Shown in pieces: positions 25,258 through 34,388 of a stretch of DNA of 64,000 bases. The DNA is taken from positions 170,308 through 234,307 of the forward strand of contig NZ_BMEC01000013.1 in the NCBI RefSeq assembly GCF_014636295.1, written 5' to 3'. Source of the DNA: Marivirga lumbricoides (lineage in GTDB: Bacteria > Bacteroidota > Bacteroidia > Cytophagales > Cyclobacteriaceae). The stretch's first letter is position 1; each line of letters starts with the position of its first letter. The notes below the pieces were generated by a model. That model did not search any database, was not told where the DNA came from, and saw only the letters and a program-made list of their open reading frames with translations. Both the position numbers and the translations under genes were made by a program.

Positions 25258-25725
25258 CTAATTGCAATGAATTTTATAGGATTCAAGTAAATTCAATTGG
25301 CCCTCTTTTATTTCATATACCCACAGCGAGTAATCGCTAGGATAAGCTTCAAAATCTTTATTATAGGTAAACTTTTTTTTGCGCCCTGTCTTAATATAAA
25401 GATTTTTTAAGCTGTCACTTACTACTAGAACTGTATGTCCATCAGCTTCAAAAAATCCTTTTATGTTCTTTTGTGAGCTACTAGTTAAAAAGTCCAGTCC
25501 TTCTATCATTGTAATTCGTACTCTGAGGCTATCAGCTTCAGAAATATCTTTAATAAGAAACATTAGCTTTGAATTATAATACTTGCAATCTTTTTGGGAT
25601 TTAGAAAGTGCTTCAATAGTTGTGGACAAATTAGTGGATGGCTCAATTTCATCTAACTGCAGCGAATCCTCACACTCGGAAAAATTCAGTATGTTTAGGA
25701 ATAATATATATATATACACTTTCAT
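25258..25725 (-). CDS. Candidate immunity protein of the transglutaminase-RHS fusion
   Basis: About 155 residues from MKVYIYI (a longer frame to 25761 overlaps the toxin gene). Exported: hydrophobic start with Cys near residue 18. The mature part has no recognised domain. It begins 4 bases past the end of the RHS-JAMM fusion gene, the classic immunity position. Function inferred from position. Confidence 0.6.
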   Translation of the reverse strand: MKVYIYILFLNILNFSECEDSLQLDEIEPSTNLSTTIEALSKSQKDCKYYNSKLMFLIKDISEADSLRVRITMIEGLDFLTSSSQKNIKGFFEADGHTVLVVSDSLKNLYIKTGRKKKFTYNKDFEAYPSDYSLWVYEIKEGQLNLLESYKIHCN

Positions 25726-25729
25726 AATA

Positions 25730-27712
25730 TTAATTTTTATTAGGTTTAACAGTAATCTCATCCATCATAGTGGAAGGATAAGTAATATATTTTTTTGTTT
25801 TAGGTATAAAGATTTGGAATATTGAATTGGCTTGAGACCACTTTGCCCAGGCCTTCATGTCACCTTCTGATTCATATGGCGTATTAGATGGATGATTATG
25901 AACATGTCTCCGTAAAGGTGTGTTTAATCCCTGTATCTTTTTTATTGCTGTGATAGAACCTGGTTCACTTGCTAGTTTATTACCAGTCGATAAAATATTT
26001 ATTCCTCTAACTCCAGCTTCACCAGCTTGTGTTAAGCCCCATTCTACGTTCGAGTTGGTAGCAACAAATTCAAAAATTGATTGACCCTTTGAATCCCCAA
26101 GCATTGTATAAGTGGTTGTTTCTGTAGTACCTGTTGGTGTTTCCACATCATCCTTTGATGGATTATTCAGAATATCTTTTTCTACTTGAATAGAATTACT
26201 TTCATCAACACCACCCTCACTATTCTCAGCATACAATACATCAAAATCATCTTCTGTTTCTCGTAAAAAGCTAATTTCTCCTGTTTCTCTATCTAAGAAA
26301 TAATCGTCCAGCATCCCAGTAGGATCAACCCTAGTAATAGGATTGTTCTGCACAAAATTATAAGGGGTTAACCAGTTTCTTGCATCTGCCATAGGGTCTA
26401 CCTGCCAAAAACGGCCTAGGGCAGGGTCATACATTCTGCTTATCACCTCATCGGGCATTTCTTCTGATAAGTCGTATTCAACGAATTTAACAATCTTTCC
26501 CGACATCCTGCTAATCTCCACTGTGCCTATTTTAGCAATAGTGTCCTGATCGTAAAATTCGTAGTTCTGCCCATCACCGGCTGTTGCAATATAAACATCA
26601 TATCCGTATTCCTCAAATGGCTGGGGTGTTTCGAATTGGTGGGGCTTTCTGGTAGTGTCATTATTCACTCTGAACAACCAATTAAGGTACATTTCCTTCG
26701 GCATTTTTCTATAACCCAGATGATGAATAGCCATGTAGGACTGCTCCAGTTCTTGAAAAGATTGGAGCATTTCCTGATCCTCAAGCTTGCTGAAATCTTT
26801 TACTCCTTCGTTGATCATTTCCTGCTCAAGCTTTTTCTTTTGGAGCTCGGCTTTTAGTATGAGCGCATTCACATAGTTGGGATAATATTCAAGAGCGGTT
26901 TCCAGCCATGCTAATGGGGTATCAAGATGATTGATCCCAAATTTCTTCACATATCCTTGTGCCAGGTCTGTAATCACATATGAAATGGTTTGTTTGTTGG
27001 ATAGGGTATCCATATATATGCCTTTGGCAACAGATTCAGTTTTGATATAACTGTTCCATTTTATGTCCTTATCATGTGGAAATCTGCCAGTGGTAAGCTC
27101 TGTATTATACCAGCCATGTTTTTTATTACTTTGCTTAATATATGTATGGTTAGGTGCAATTGATAAATAAGCAGGAACACCTACTTCTTCTGCTAAGATC
27201 TTATAAAGTAACGGCAAACTATGGCAATTTCCGGAATTGCTCACCAAAAGTTTAGTCACAAACATCTTAGTCCAGTCATCTTCTCCAAGAAAGTCGTCCA
27301 TGTCATAAGTATAAGGATGCTTTTTAAAGGTCCTTGCACTTGAATCTTTGGATTTAGCAGGTAAAGTGAAAGTTAGGCTGTCCTTAAGCACTCTGTAAAT
27401 TGATGAGGATTTTAATACCTGTTCCCTGTCCGGTTTATTATAGATCAGACCACCTTCATCAACTAATGAATTGGTTAGCAAGGTAAGAAAAGCTATATGG
27501 TTGGTAAAATCCTCATATTGCAGATTCCCCTCTAAGAAAGCATTTTCGGTAATAAATACTGCTCTTTTGATAGATAATGGAACTTCGCCCTTGAGCATCA
27601 TTTGAAGTTCTTGAAAGGCTTCATGATAATGCCTGGTGGTATCTTTGCTGTTTTTGGCTGATGTACCCAAGCAGATGAACCCCAGTATGATTGATAGTAT
27701 TACTCTTTTCAT
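25730..27712 (-). CDS. Secreted transglutaminase-like protein fused to an RHS tip and JAMM toxin domain
   Basis: 660 residues. Signal peptide (1-20). Residues 20-420 are transglutaminase/TPR-like and paralogous to the upstream 498-residue protein, with Cys in NSGNCHSLPLL, His in APNHTYI and Glu in YNTELTTG as a likely catalytic set. From about residue 428 the sequence changes to the RHS core (RMYDPALGRFWQVDP...). It ends in a domain with HNHP-x6-SEGD (about 600-613), a good match to the JAMM HxHP-x6/7-SxxD centre, with VEWG upstream as possible Glu. There is no RHS repeat shell. The fusion is in frame and may be a working toxin delivered by the N-terminal part or a recombination product. Its start overlaps the upstream gene by 4 bases. 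Confidence 0.8.
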   Translation of the reverse strand: MKRVILSIILGFICLGTSAKNSKDTTRHYHEAFQELQMMLKGEVPLSIKRAVFITENAFLEGNLQYEDFTNHIAFLTLLTNSLVDEGGLIYNKPDREQVLKSSSIYRVLKDSLTFTLPAKSKDSSARTFKKHPYTYDMDDFLGEDDWTKMFVTKLLVSNSGNCHSLPLLYKILAEEVGVPAYLSIAPNHTYIKQSNKKHGWYNTELTTGRFPHDKDIKWNSYIKTESVAKGIYMDTLSNKQTISYVITDLAQGYVKKFGINHLDTPLAWLETALEYYPNYVNALILKAELQKKKLEQEMINEGVKDFSKLEDQEMLQSFQELEQSYMAIHHLGYRKMPKEMYLNWLFRVNNDTTRKPHQFETPQPFEEYGYDVYIATAGDGQNYEFYDQDTIAKIGTVEISRMSGKIVKFVEYDLSEEMPDEVISRMYDPALGRFWQVDPMADARNWLTPYNFVQNNPITRVDPTGMLDDYFLDRETGEISFLRETEDDFDVLYAENSEGGVDESNSIQVEKDILNNPSKDDVETPTGTTETTTYTMLGDSKGQSIFEFVATNSNVEWGLTQAGEAGVRGINILSTGNKLASEPGSITAIKKIQGLNTPLRRHVHNHPSNTPYESEGDMKAWAKWSQANSIFQIFIPKTKKYITYPSTMMDEITVKPNKN

Positions 27713-29205
27713 CTCTTTATTTGTTGTTCCAGTTGTCTCCTTTTAACTAAATGCTGCTGAACTTTGGCGGCCTCCTTTACACCGGAGAGCCAGGCTTCAT
27801 AATGCCAATCGGGAATTTTGGCATATCCTAAATCTTTAAAAATATAATCTACTGCTCCGTTTCTTAAACTATTAATTAACTGGGCATCTTTATCGTTATC
27901 AAGTGCTTGTTGGGTGAGGTTATAGGTGCTGTATTGCCTTAGCACATTGTTGAATAAATCCTTGTAATATCCAGCAATAATCAAATTGGCAGTTAGGCTG
28001 TTGGGAAAATAGTCTTTTGCCGTCATTGCCATTTCAAAAGACCGTTCGTCCTGCCCGAAAGATTTAATGTAAGTGAGGGTAAGTGTGCTTAAGAGATATG
28101 CTATGGTCTCTTTCTCTGTAAGAGGTTTTAAGTAGATTCCGCTCTTTACCTGGTTGGCTTTGACAAACCCACTTTGCCATTGGAAGTCATCTGTGGTAAA
28201 CACTCTTCCTGTCAATTCTATATTATTCCAGTTGCCCACTTTATCTTTAAACATGATAAAGCTATGTTCTGGTGCCAAAGCTATGTGCACATCTTTTGCA
28301 CCGAGGGATTGCGCTAGCATATAATAAAGCATAGGCAGGCTCATACATTGGCCTGTTCCTGTTCTTAATAGTTTGCTCACGAATATTTTTGTTGCATCTT
28401 TTTTACCTGCAAAATCTTCATAATCGTATAGCATGGGTTTTGTAATTACAGGCTTTTCAAGTTCACTGAAATACACTTCAGTGGTATCGGCCATATATTT
28501 AAAAATAGACATGACCTTAGCCATATTATCTGTTGGGTCCAGTCCATCCTGCTCAATTAAACGCTCAATAGTCATTTTGGAGGTATTAAACATTTCACTG
28601 AACTCTTTCCAGTTTAAGCTTTTATCATAAGCACTTTCAACCAGAAATACGGCCTTTGTAAAATCAATTTCCTGTTGGTCCATTAACATGCTATGCAACT
28701 GGGAGTAAGCCTCTTCAAAACGTTCCACCGCTGCGCCATTATGAAGCCCAAGATTGTATTTAATTTTAGGTATAAAACTTGTCGATATCGCTTCATCAAT
28801 AATTTGCATGGCTCTTTCCTTTCGTGCCTGATAAGCAGCCATATCGGCTTCAACCATTGCCATCTGGTTTTGATATTTTGATGGAGCGGAATTATTACTC
28901 GCAGAAAAGGGGATTACTGGTGTGGCTTCAACCACCGGACTTTTTGAGTAGTCTGTAAAAGCATTGGCAGGATCTACGCCTGGAACATTCAATGGATTAA
29001 TAGTATTGATAATCTTGTATTTATATAGTTCTTCACTTGTTTTTGGCGTACCTTTCCTAATTACAGAGATAAATTCTTCACGTTTTTGATTTTCGGTTAA
29101 ATAAGGGCGATAAGCATCAGTGGAAAGTAAATTAGGAATAACTTGAGCATGCGCCAGAAATGTGGGGAGAAGTAATATATATATGGCAATAATGAATCTC
29201 AGCAT
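27709..29205 (-). CDS. Secreted transglutaminase-like TPR protein
   Basis: 498 residues: signal peptide (1-20), a spacer, then a transglutaminase-like core with Cys in GTGQCMSLPMLYYML, His in LAPEHSFIMF and Glu in WNNIELTG (Cys-His-Glu/Asp type), and a helical C-terminal part. It has no toxin tip. It is the paralog of residues 20-420 of the adjacent RHS fusion, and the overlap (ATGA) indicates co-translation. It starts about 120 bases downstream of a copy of the dyad element at 29329. Enzyme activity and substrate unknown. Confidence 0.75.
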   Translation of the reverse strand: MLRFIIAIYILLLPTFLAHAQVIPNLLSTDAYRPYLTENQKREEFISVIRKGTPKTSEELYKYKIINTINPLNVPGVDPANAFTDYSKSPVVEATPVIPFSASNNSAPSKYQNQMAMVEADMAAYQARKERAMQIIDEAISTSFIPKIKYNLGLHNGAAVERFEEAYSQLHSMLMDQQEIDFTKAVFLVESAYDKSLNWKEFSEMFNTSKMTIERLIEQDGLDPTDNMAKVMSIFKYMADTTEVYFSELEKPVITKPMLYDYEDFAGKKDATKIFVSKLLRTGTGQCMSLPMLYYMLAQSLGAKDVHIALAPEHSFIMFKDKVGNWNNIELTGRVFTTDDFQWQSGFVKANQVKSGIYLKPLTEKETIAYLLSTLTLTYIKSFGQDERSFEMAMTAKDYFPNSLTANLIIAGYYKDLFNNVLRQYSTYNLTQQALDNDKDAQLINSLRNGAVDYIFKDLGYAKIPDWHYEAWLSGVKEAAKVQQHLVKRRQLEQQIKR

Positions 29206-29328
29206 TTGACAAACAGCTAAATTCTAAGGCAAAAGGTTTTTGGTATTAAAACATATGTATCTAAATAAATTAATTTATTTTATATTTCCTAAGCAAGGTT
29301 CCATTTTTCATCAAAAGCAATGAAAAAT

Positions 29329-29342
29329 ACCTATAAGTAGGT
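29329..29342. promoter_or_regulatory. Dyad element copy 2 upstream of the transglutaminase operon
   Basis: ACCTA-TAAG-TAGGT, a perfect 5-bp stem, within a block (about 29290-29475) shared with 42990-43165. The block also has a TTGGT-6-ACCAA hairpin at its far end. Copies 1 and 3 lie in array heads A and B; copy 4 is at 43018-43031. See the findings for the compensated base pair. Confidence 0.55.
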
Positions 29343-30211
29343 AGTGGTTTTTGGTAAAAAGTGGGGAAATAAATAAAATGAATGCTAAAAGATGAAAGCA
29401 GGAAATAACTGGCTGTCTCAATAAATAGGATTAAGCTTCGAAAATTTGTTGGTAAAAACACCAACAAAGGAGCAGGTTTTCTTGTTTAGAAATGCTATGA
29501 TCCAAAATAATAACATAAAGCTATAAAAAGAATAGCTATTAAGCCATAAATCAAACATCCCTTAAAATCTACGTTTTTGGGAGCATTGTTGAACCTTGAA
29601 GATGTACGTCTATATTTATAGTCTGAAAGCATAATTTTTGTTGCTAACGCTATGCCTATACACCCGTCCACCATAAGCTATGTGACTGCTGTTTTTTTCT
29701 TTTTCAAGGATAATAGTCGTTCCAAATTTCTCCATTTCTTATTTTGTCTTGTTCCCCAATTTACCATTTCTGTTTGTTTAGTTCGTAATTCTTAGGATAA
29801 TACTTCATTTTCTTTTCCGCCTGTTTCCAATAGGTTCCACTTTCGATGTTAAATAAAGTGCTTTCTATAAGTCTGGCAAATTGATAGGGGCTTGAATTTT
29901 CAGAACTTTGAATACCATTTGGCAAATGGAAGTTTGTCACTGAATTATTGTAAACCACCTCTCCTGAATTGTTAGGAGTCCTTTCTTCTGATAAACCACT
30001 ATTTTGTTTTAATGGTTGGTTAAAGCTAAAGCAATTTGCAAGAGGAGATGATATTAAAGCGTAGCGAGACGCTACGCTTAGAGGTATAATCAGGCGTAGT
30101 TTGTAACTACGCTCAGGTGGGGATATACGGCATTGCCCTTAGAACAAATCTTTTGTATTGTTAAACTAATACGTGCAAGACATAGATGTACCGAACATTA
30201 AATGTCTGGAA
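29343..30211. other. Gap with palindromes and no supported gene
   Basis: Apart from the dyad block this gap holds: a hairpin TTGGTAAAAACACCAA near 29451-29466; a minus-strand motif GTTAGCAAC near 29640 like a cassette core but without partner; a 65-codon minus frame (29761-29958) that starts at GTG and stays open upstream without a good start, perhaps a gene remnant; and two small palindromes at 30056-30115 (AGCGTAGCGAGACGCTACGCT and GGCGTAGTTTGTAACTACGC). No gene is called. Confidence 0.6.
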
Positions 30212-31753
30212 CTATTCTCCTAATTGAAAACGATCTGTTTTTAAATGAATGACATGGGAAGCTTTTCTATTCCAAACCGGCCATTCCAACCCATTCACCG
30301 TTCCTGGTTTTCCTGTTCGAATGAAATTTTTGAGATACGTATGGTACTGGTCAACCTGTTTTTCAAAAAGAGGTTGGTCTTCGGGTTCAAGAAAAGTGAA
30401 AAAATGGGGAGCATTAAAACTGCTTTTGTTAAAAAGATAGGTGAGATCGGAGGCATGTGTTGCCATAAAGACTTCTTTCCATGGTGATTTCCCAGGAGTA
30501 GCTTCAAACTGAAGACGGTAAATTTCGGAATTGTTTCTTTCGAATTTTTTAAGGTATAACCCCACTAATATGTGCAATAAGCGACTTTTCTTAATGACTT
30601 TTTTGCGGTATTTATCATACTTTTTGCTTGATACAAATTTTTCAATGGATTGAATATATTCATTTGTATTGATAACTTTCCACAATTCTTCACTCGTTAA
30701 ACCTAGTGCTTCTTCAACGCCAAAATAGCTTGCTTCTTCACCGGTCATACCAACAATGATCGGCATTTTTGCAACATTATCTTTCTTCATACTCGAAAAG
30801 CCACTTTCTTTTAAGGTATAACCGTCTGCCACAAAATGATGCGAAAAGCCTTTTGTAGCTAACAATACTTCTGATGTACTTAAGCCATATAAAAACGAGG
30901 TCAAACTGTCAGTCGGTAAGTTTTTGAGTAATTTCGCTGCTACTTTTTCATCTTCTGCTTTTCCCTGGCTGACTAATAATTTCTGAATTATTTTTTCGTC
31001 ATATTTAGCTGCTTTTCTAGTGGATTTAATAAGGGGAAAACCGGAAAGACAGACAGCTTTATGAAAAAGACCTTTTGACAAAGGAGAGCAGAGTAAAGAC
31101 CAAATATTGATACAGCCAGCAGATTCTCCCACCAATGTTACATTCGTTGGGTCTCCTCCAAAATTTTCGACATTCGCCTGAATCCATTTCAATGCAGCTA
31201 ATAAATCTAGAAGTGTGTAATTACCAGATGCACTTAAGGTATCATTTTTATGTAGCTCAGGGTGATAAAAGGAACCAAAAATACCTAATCGATAATTTAC
31301 CTTTACAACCACCGCATCTGTATTCCGGGCAAGGCTATGCGCTTCGTAAACTTCATCTGATTTTGTTCCGGCAATGTTAGACCCACCATGAATCCAAACG
31401 ATAACCGGACGTAAGGTAGAGCGATTTTTATGGGTTAAAATATCGAGGTACAAACAATCCTCACTTCCTACAACGGTCCCAAACGGAGCTGTTCCACCAA
31501 TTACCTTTGTTCGAATTTGGGCACTCATATCGGAATGATTTTTCCCATCCCAAATCGCTTCATGCTGCGCTGGTTGTTTTGGCTCTTTCCACCTTAAATC
31601 CTCTGTCGGTGGAGCGGCATAAGGAATAGAATAAACTTGCAGTAATCCTTCTTCAAGATATGCTTTTACAGGCCCTTCCGTAGTCATAAAGATGTTTTGG
31701 GATAAAAGCCCGGTCGTAAATAACTGAAAGCAGATAAAGCAAATAATTCTCAT
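30212..31753 (-). CDS. Secreted type B carboxylesterase
   Basis: 513-residue alpha/beta hydrolase with signal peptide (1-19). The nucleophile Ser211 lies in VGESAG. The oxyanion-hole HGGSN is near 122-126, EDCLYLDI (98-105) is the type B esterase signature, the acid is probably Glu in GMTGEEASYFG, and the catalytic His is in MATHASD near the C terminus. It hydrolyses carboxyl esters in the periplasm or outside. Substrate unknown. It is a single gene. Confidence 0.88.
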   Translation of the reverse strand: MRIICFICFQLFTTGLLSQNIFMTTEGPVKAYLEEGLLQVYSIPYAAPPTEDLRWKEPKQPAQHEAIWDGKNHSDMSAQIRTKVIGGTAPFGTVVGSEDCLYLDILTHKNRSTLRPVIVWIHGGSNIAGTKSDEVYEAHSLARNTDAVVVKVNYRLGIFGSFYHPELHKNDTLSASGNYTLLDLLAALKWIQANVENFGGDPTNVTLVGESAGCINIWSLLCSPLSKGLFHKAVCLSGFPLIKSTRKAAKYDEKIIQKLLVSQGKAEDEKVAAKLLKNLPTDSLTSFLYGLSTSEVLLATKGFSHHFVADGYTLKESGFSSMKKDNVAKMPIIVGMTGEEASYFGVEEALGLTSEELWKVINTNEYIQSIEKFVSSKKYDKYRKKVIKKSRLLHILVGLYLKKFERNNSEIYRLQFEATPGKSPWKEVFMATHASDLTYLFNKSSFNAPHFFTFLEPEDQPLFEKQVDQYHTYLKNFIRTGKPGTVNGLEWPVWNRKASHVIHLKTDRFQLGE

Positions 31754-31859
31754 ATCGTTTTATTTAAATGTGCTGAAGATAATATAACTTCTCTTTTTTA
31801 GACAGATCAAGTTCAGGGTCACAAAGACTAATTTTCAAATTTCTATATACTGTAATTTC

Positions 31860-32216
31860 TTATTTCGCGAACACTGCTTTCCTATATCTCATCCCCCAAT
31901 CACTCATAGCGTCTACCACATTGCCGAGACTTTTTCCATAAGAGGTTAGTTCATACTCAACAGCAATAGGCATGGTGTCTACTACTTTGCGTTTGATAAG
32001 ATTGTTAGCTTCAAGATCCTTAAGCTCCTGAGAAAGCATTTTTGGTGAGATGCCTTCAATATGTCGAACGAGCTCCATGAATCTGAATTTTCCAGTATTA
32101 TATAAAGCTGCAATGATCACAGTTTTCCATTTTCCGCTCATCAAATCCTGAGTATCCTTCACTCCCTGGACGTACTTTTTACAATGTTCCGGGATTTTAG
32201 ATTTATCATTTTTCAT
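31860..32216 (-). CDS. HxlR-family transcriptional regulator
   Basis: About 118 residues from MKNDKSK (longer frame begins at 32243). Winged-helix HxlR protein: MSGKWKTVIIAAL near the start, then RFMELVRHIEGISPKMLSQELKDLE as the HTH and a Val/Tyr-rich wing (VEYELTSYGKSL). Its cysteine near the N terminus could sense oxidants or electrophiles, as in HypR/YodB relatives. It diverges from an NAD(P)-binding protein gene with a perfect palindrome between them. A 169-base duplicate of its 3' part lies at 39554-39722. Confidence 0.9.
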   Translation of the reverse strand: MKNDKSKIPEHCKKYVQGVKDTQDLMSGKWKTVIIAALYNTGKFRFMELVRHIEGISPKMLSQELKDLEANNLIKRKVVDTMPIAVEYELTSYGKSLGNVVDAMSDWGMRYRKAVFAK

Positions 32217-32265
32217 GGCAACAAATTTAAAAAAACTAATCACTATAATGAAAACTAGTTACGCA

Positions 32266-32283
32266 TTGGTAAGTAGTTACCAA
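32266..32283. promoter_or_regulatory. Operator candidate for the HxlR regulator
   Basis: Perfect 18-bp palindrome TTGGTAA-GTAG-TTACCAA in the divergent region, with two further GGTAA/TTACC half sites at about 32286-32309. TAACTTTG (32319-32326) just downstream fits the -7 element TAnnTTTG of the rightward gene, so binding here would block that promoter. A typical arrangement for HxlR regulators controlling a divergent oxidoreductase. Confidence 0.65.
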
Positions 32284-32352
32284 AAGGTAAGAGTAGCATT
32301 TTAGGTAACCAATGTTTTTAACTTTGCGATTGAAATATTAAAATTAAATATC

Positions 32353-33003
32353 ATGAAAAAAGTAGTTGTCATTGGTGCTACAGGTTTTGTGGGTAGCCAT
32401 ATTGTTAATGAATTAGTAGAAAGAGGTTTTAAAGTAACTGGTATTTCAAGAAGTGAAAAGGAATCAGACAATAGTAACCTGTCTTACGTTGCTTTGAATA
32501 TTAAAGAAGTAGAAAAATTAGCAGACGTAATAAAAGGAGAAGATGTGATTGTTAGTGCATTTAGTCCTGCTGCTAACAAACCAGAGTTAATTGAAGATTT
32601 TCTCGAAGGCTCAAAAGCCATACAGCAAGCCGTAAAAAAGGCTGCAGTAAATAGATTTATAATTATTGGTGGTGCAGGTAGTTTGCTTAATGATGAAGGC
32701 AGGCAAATTGTCGATACCTTACCGCAGGACTTGCCTTTCATTCCTAAATCTAAAGCAGCCAGGGATTATTTTGAAATTATTAAAAAGGAGGAGGAACTTG
32801 ACTGGGCTTATTTTAGTCCGGCATTAGAAATGAACCCGGAAATTTCAATTGGCAGAACAGGAAATTATCGCTTGGGCACAAACCGTCCGGTTGTAGACGA
32901 TTCAGGAAAAAACAGAATGTCAGTGGAAGATGTAGCAGTGGTCATAGCTGATGAAATAGAAAAACCTAAACATCATCAGCAACAGTTTACCGCGGGATAT
33001 TAA
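32353..33003 (+). CDS. NAD(P)H-binding oxidoreductase (NmrA/atypical SDR)
   Basis: 216 residues with an N-terminal Rossmann motif VVVIGATGFVGSHIV (3-17). The rest matches NAD(P)-binding proteins often encoded next to HxlR regulators. No classical YxxxK is evident, so it may bind NAD(P) without classic SDR catalysis. The next gene (DsbA-like) follows 19 bases later. Likely induced through the HxlR operator upstream. Confidence 0.85.
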   Translation: MKKVVVIGATGFVGSHIVNELVERGFKVTGISRSEKESDNSNLSYVALNIKEVEKLADVIKGEDVIVSAFSPAANKPELIEDFLEGSKAIQQAVKKAAVNRFIIIGGAGSLLNDEGRQIVDTLPQDLPFIPKSKAARDYFEIIKKEEELDWAYFSPALEMNPEISIGRTGNYRLGTNRPVVDDSGKNRMSVEDVAVVIADEIEKPKHHQQQFTAGY

Positions 33004-33022
33004 GCTATAAATTAAGCATGTT

Positions 33023-33676
33023 ATGGAAAATGAAAAATTGAATCTCTTATACATATGGGATGGCTATTGTGGTTGGTGTTATGGCTTTTCTAAAGAATTA
33101 ACCAAATTTCATAATAATCACCCTGAGCTTCCCATCACGGTTTTACCTGGTGGCTTATTTACCGGAGATAAGAGTCTGCCCATTTCCAATTACCCCCATA
33201 TTCCAGAGGCTAATCAGCGTATAAATCAACTTACGGGAGCAGTATTTGGAGACTCCTATAACAACCTTTTGAAGAAAGGTAATTTTCTATTGAACTCAGA
33301 AGATGCAGGAAAAGGTTTTGTTGCCTTAAAACATTTTGCTCCATCAAAACAGTATGAAATAGCTAATGCGATGATGAAGCTATTTTATCTGGAAGGGAAA
33401 AGTTTAAGTGATCCTGAAACTTACGGGGAGATTGCTCAAAATTTAGAAATAGATCCTGAAAAAGTAATGACCTGTTTTCATACTGAAAATGCTCTAATAG
33501 AGACCCAACAACTTTTTATGAAAGTAAAGGAAACCGGTGTTAATAGCTATCCTACATTATTATTGCAAAAAGGAGAGGAAATGATAAAAATTGGCGGAGG
33601 GGTAGCAAACGTGGAAAAACTTGAAGAAAACCTTAAAAATGCTGTAGAATTGTTTTCTACTAAAAGAAGCAAATAG
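33023..33676 (+). CDS. DsbA-family thioredoxin-like protein
   Basis: 217 residues, no signal peptide, so cytoplasmic. Thioredoxin fold with CGWC (about residues 15-18 in WDGYCGWCYGF) and a cis-Pro in SYPTLLL, the layout of FrnE/DsbA-like or 2-hydroxychromene-2-carboxylate-isomerase-like proteins. A plausible disulfide oxidoreductase or isomerase for small thiol adducts. It is co-transcribed with the NAD(P)-binding protein under HxlR control; together they suggest an electrophile or oxidant response (inference). Confidence 0.85.
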   Translation: MENEKLNLLYIWDGYCGWCYGFSKELTKFHNNHPELPITVLPGGLFTGDKSLPISNYPHIPEANQRINQLTGAVFGDSYNNLLKKGNFLLNSEDAGKGFVALKHFAPSKQYEIANAMMKLFYLEGKSLSDPETYGEIAQNLEIDPEKVMTCFHTENALIETQQLFMKVKETGVNSYPTLLLQKGEEMIKIGGGVANVEKLEENLKNAVELFSTKRSK

Positions 33677-33827
33677 GTGCTAAAATAATAACCTATAAAA
33701 GAATGGAGAGCTTAAAAAAGCTTTCAATTTTTATGATTCATATCTACTGTTTAAAATTAGTAATTATTTTTATACTTTTAAACAGTTCGGTTTTAAGGGT
33801 AGCTTACATATTGTCTGTGGTATCCAG

Positions 33828-34388
33828 TTATTCTTCACTAATATAATCATCTATCGATTTTTTATTACTTAAATCAATAGCCTCTGTCAAGTCCCAGTCG
33901 TTTAGTATTAGTTTCCATTTTGCACCAATTTGGAATAAGCAATTGATCAATTCTTCCTTATTTGCAGAGTCTTTACTAAACCGGAAACCATCAATCCAAA
34001 TATTCTCTATCAAGTTATTTTTAAAATCGCAAAAGACTGCTGATGAGTCTAATTTAAAACCCCAAGTGCTTAAACATATTTCTTTATAAGAACCATAACC
34101 AGAGTAAACTTTATCTACTTTTTGAAATCCGTATGTTTGCAATAATGCTTCGAACTCATTTATAGGGATTTCTCTTTCTGAGGTCTTGACTTTTTGTCCT
34201 TCTCTGATGTAAACATCAGTGAACCCCAAACCATCACTATGTTCTTTTGCAAACTCATCAATTTTTTCGTTTTCCTCTTTTAAATCAAGAAAATTTTCAA
34301 TTGGAATCAACTCTACTTGACAATAGAAATCTTCGTGTAAGTATAAACCACTCCCTCCTGAATTTTTCAACCACTTTAAAAAACTCAT
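33828..34388 (-). CDS. Hypothetical protein coupled to kptA
   Basis: 186 residues, acidic, soluble, no signal peptide; no known domain. Its texture (alternating hydrophobic strands, many Asp/Glu, conserved-looking W residues) resembles small immunity-type or SUKH-like folds, but this is only an impression. Its start shares one base with the kptA stop, so the two are translated together. It is the last gene of cassette block B. Confidence 0.6.
   Translation of the reverse strand: MSFLKWLKNSGGSGLYLHEDFYCQVELIPIENFLDLKEENEKIDEFAKEHSDGLGFTDVYIREGQKVKTSEREIPINEFEALLQTYGFQKVDKVYSGYGSYKEICLSTWGFKLDSSAVFCDFKNNLIENIWIDGFRFSKDSANKEELINCLFQIGAKWKLILNDWDLTEAIDLSNKKSIDDYISEE

Noticed and set aside
29640-29660. 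GTTAGCAAC (minus strand) as another cassette core
   Set aside because: No complementary partner or paired arms were found nearby.
29761-29958. 65-codon minus-strand frame
   Set aside because: It starts at GTG with an open frame upstream, no signal or domain; possibly a remnant, not supportable as a gene.
30245-30507. Overlapping frames antisense to the carboxylesterase 3' end
   Set aside because: They are shadows of a well-supported gene with catalytic motifs.
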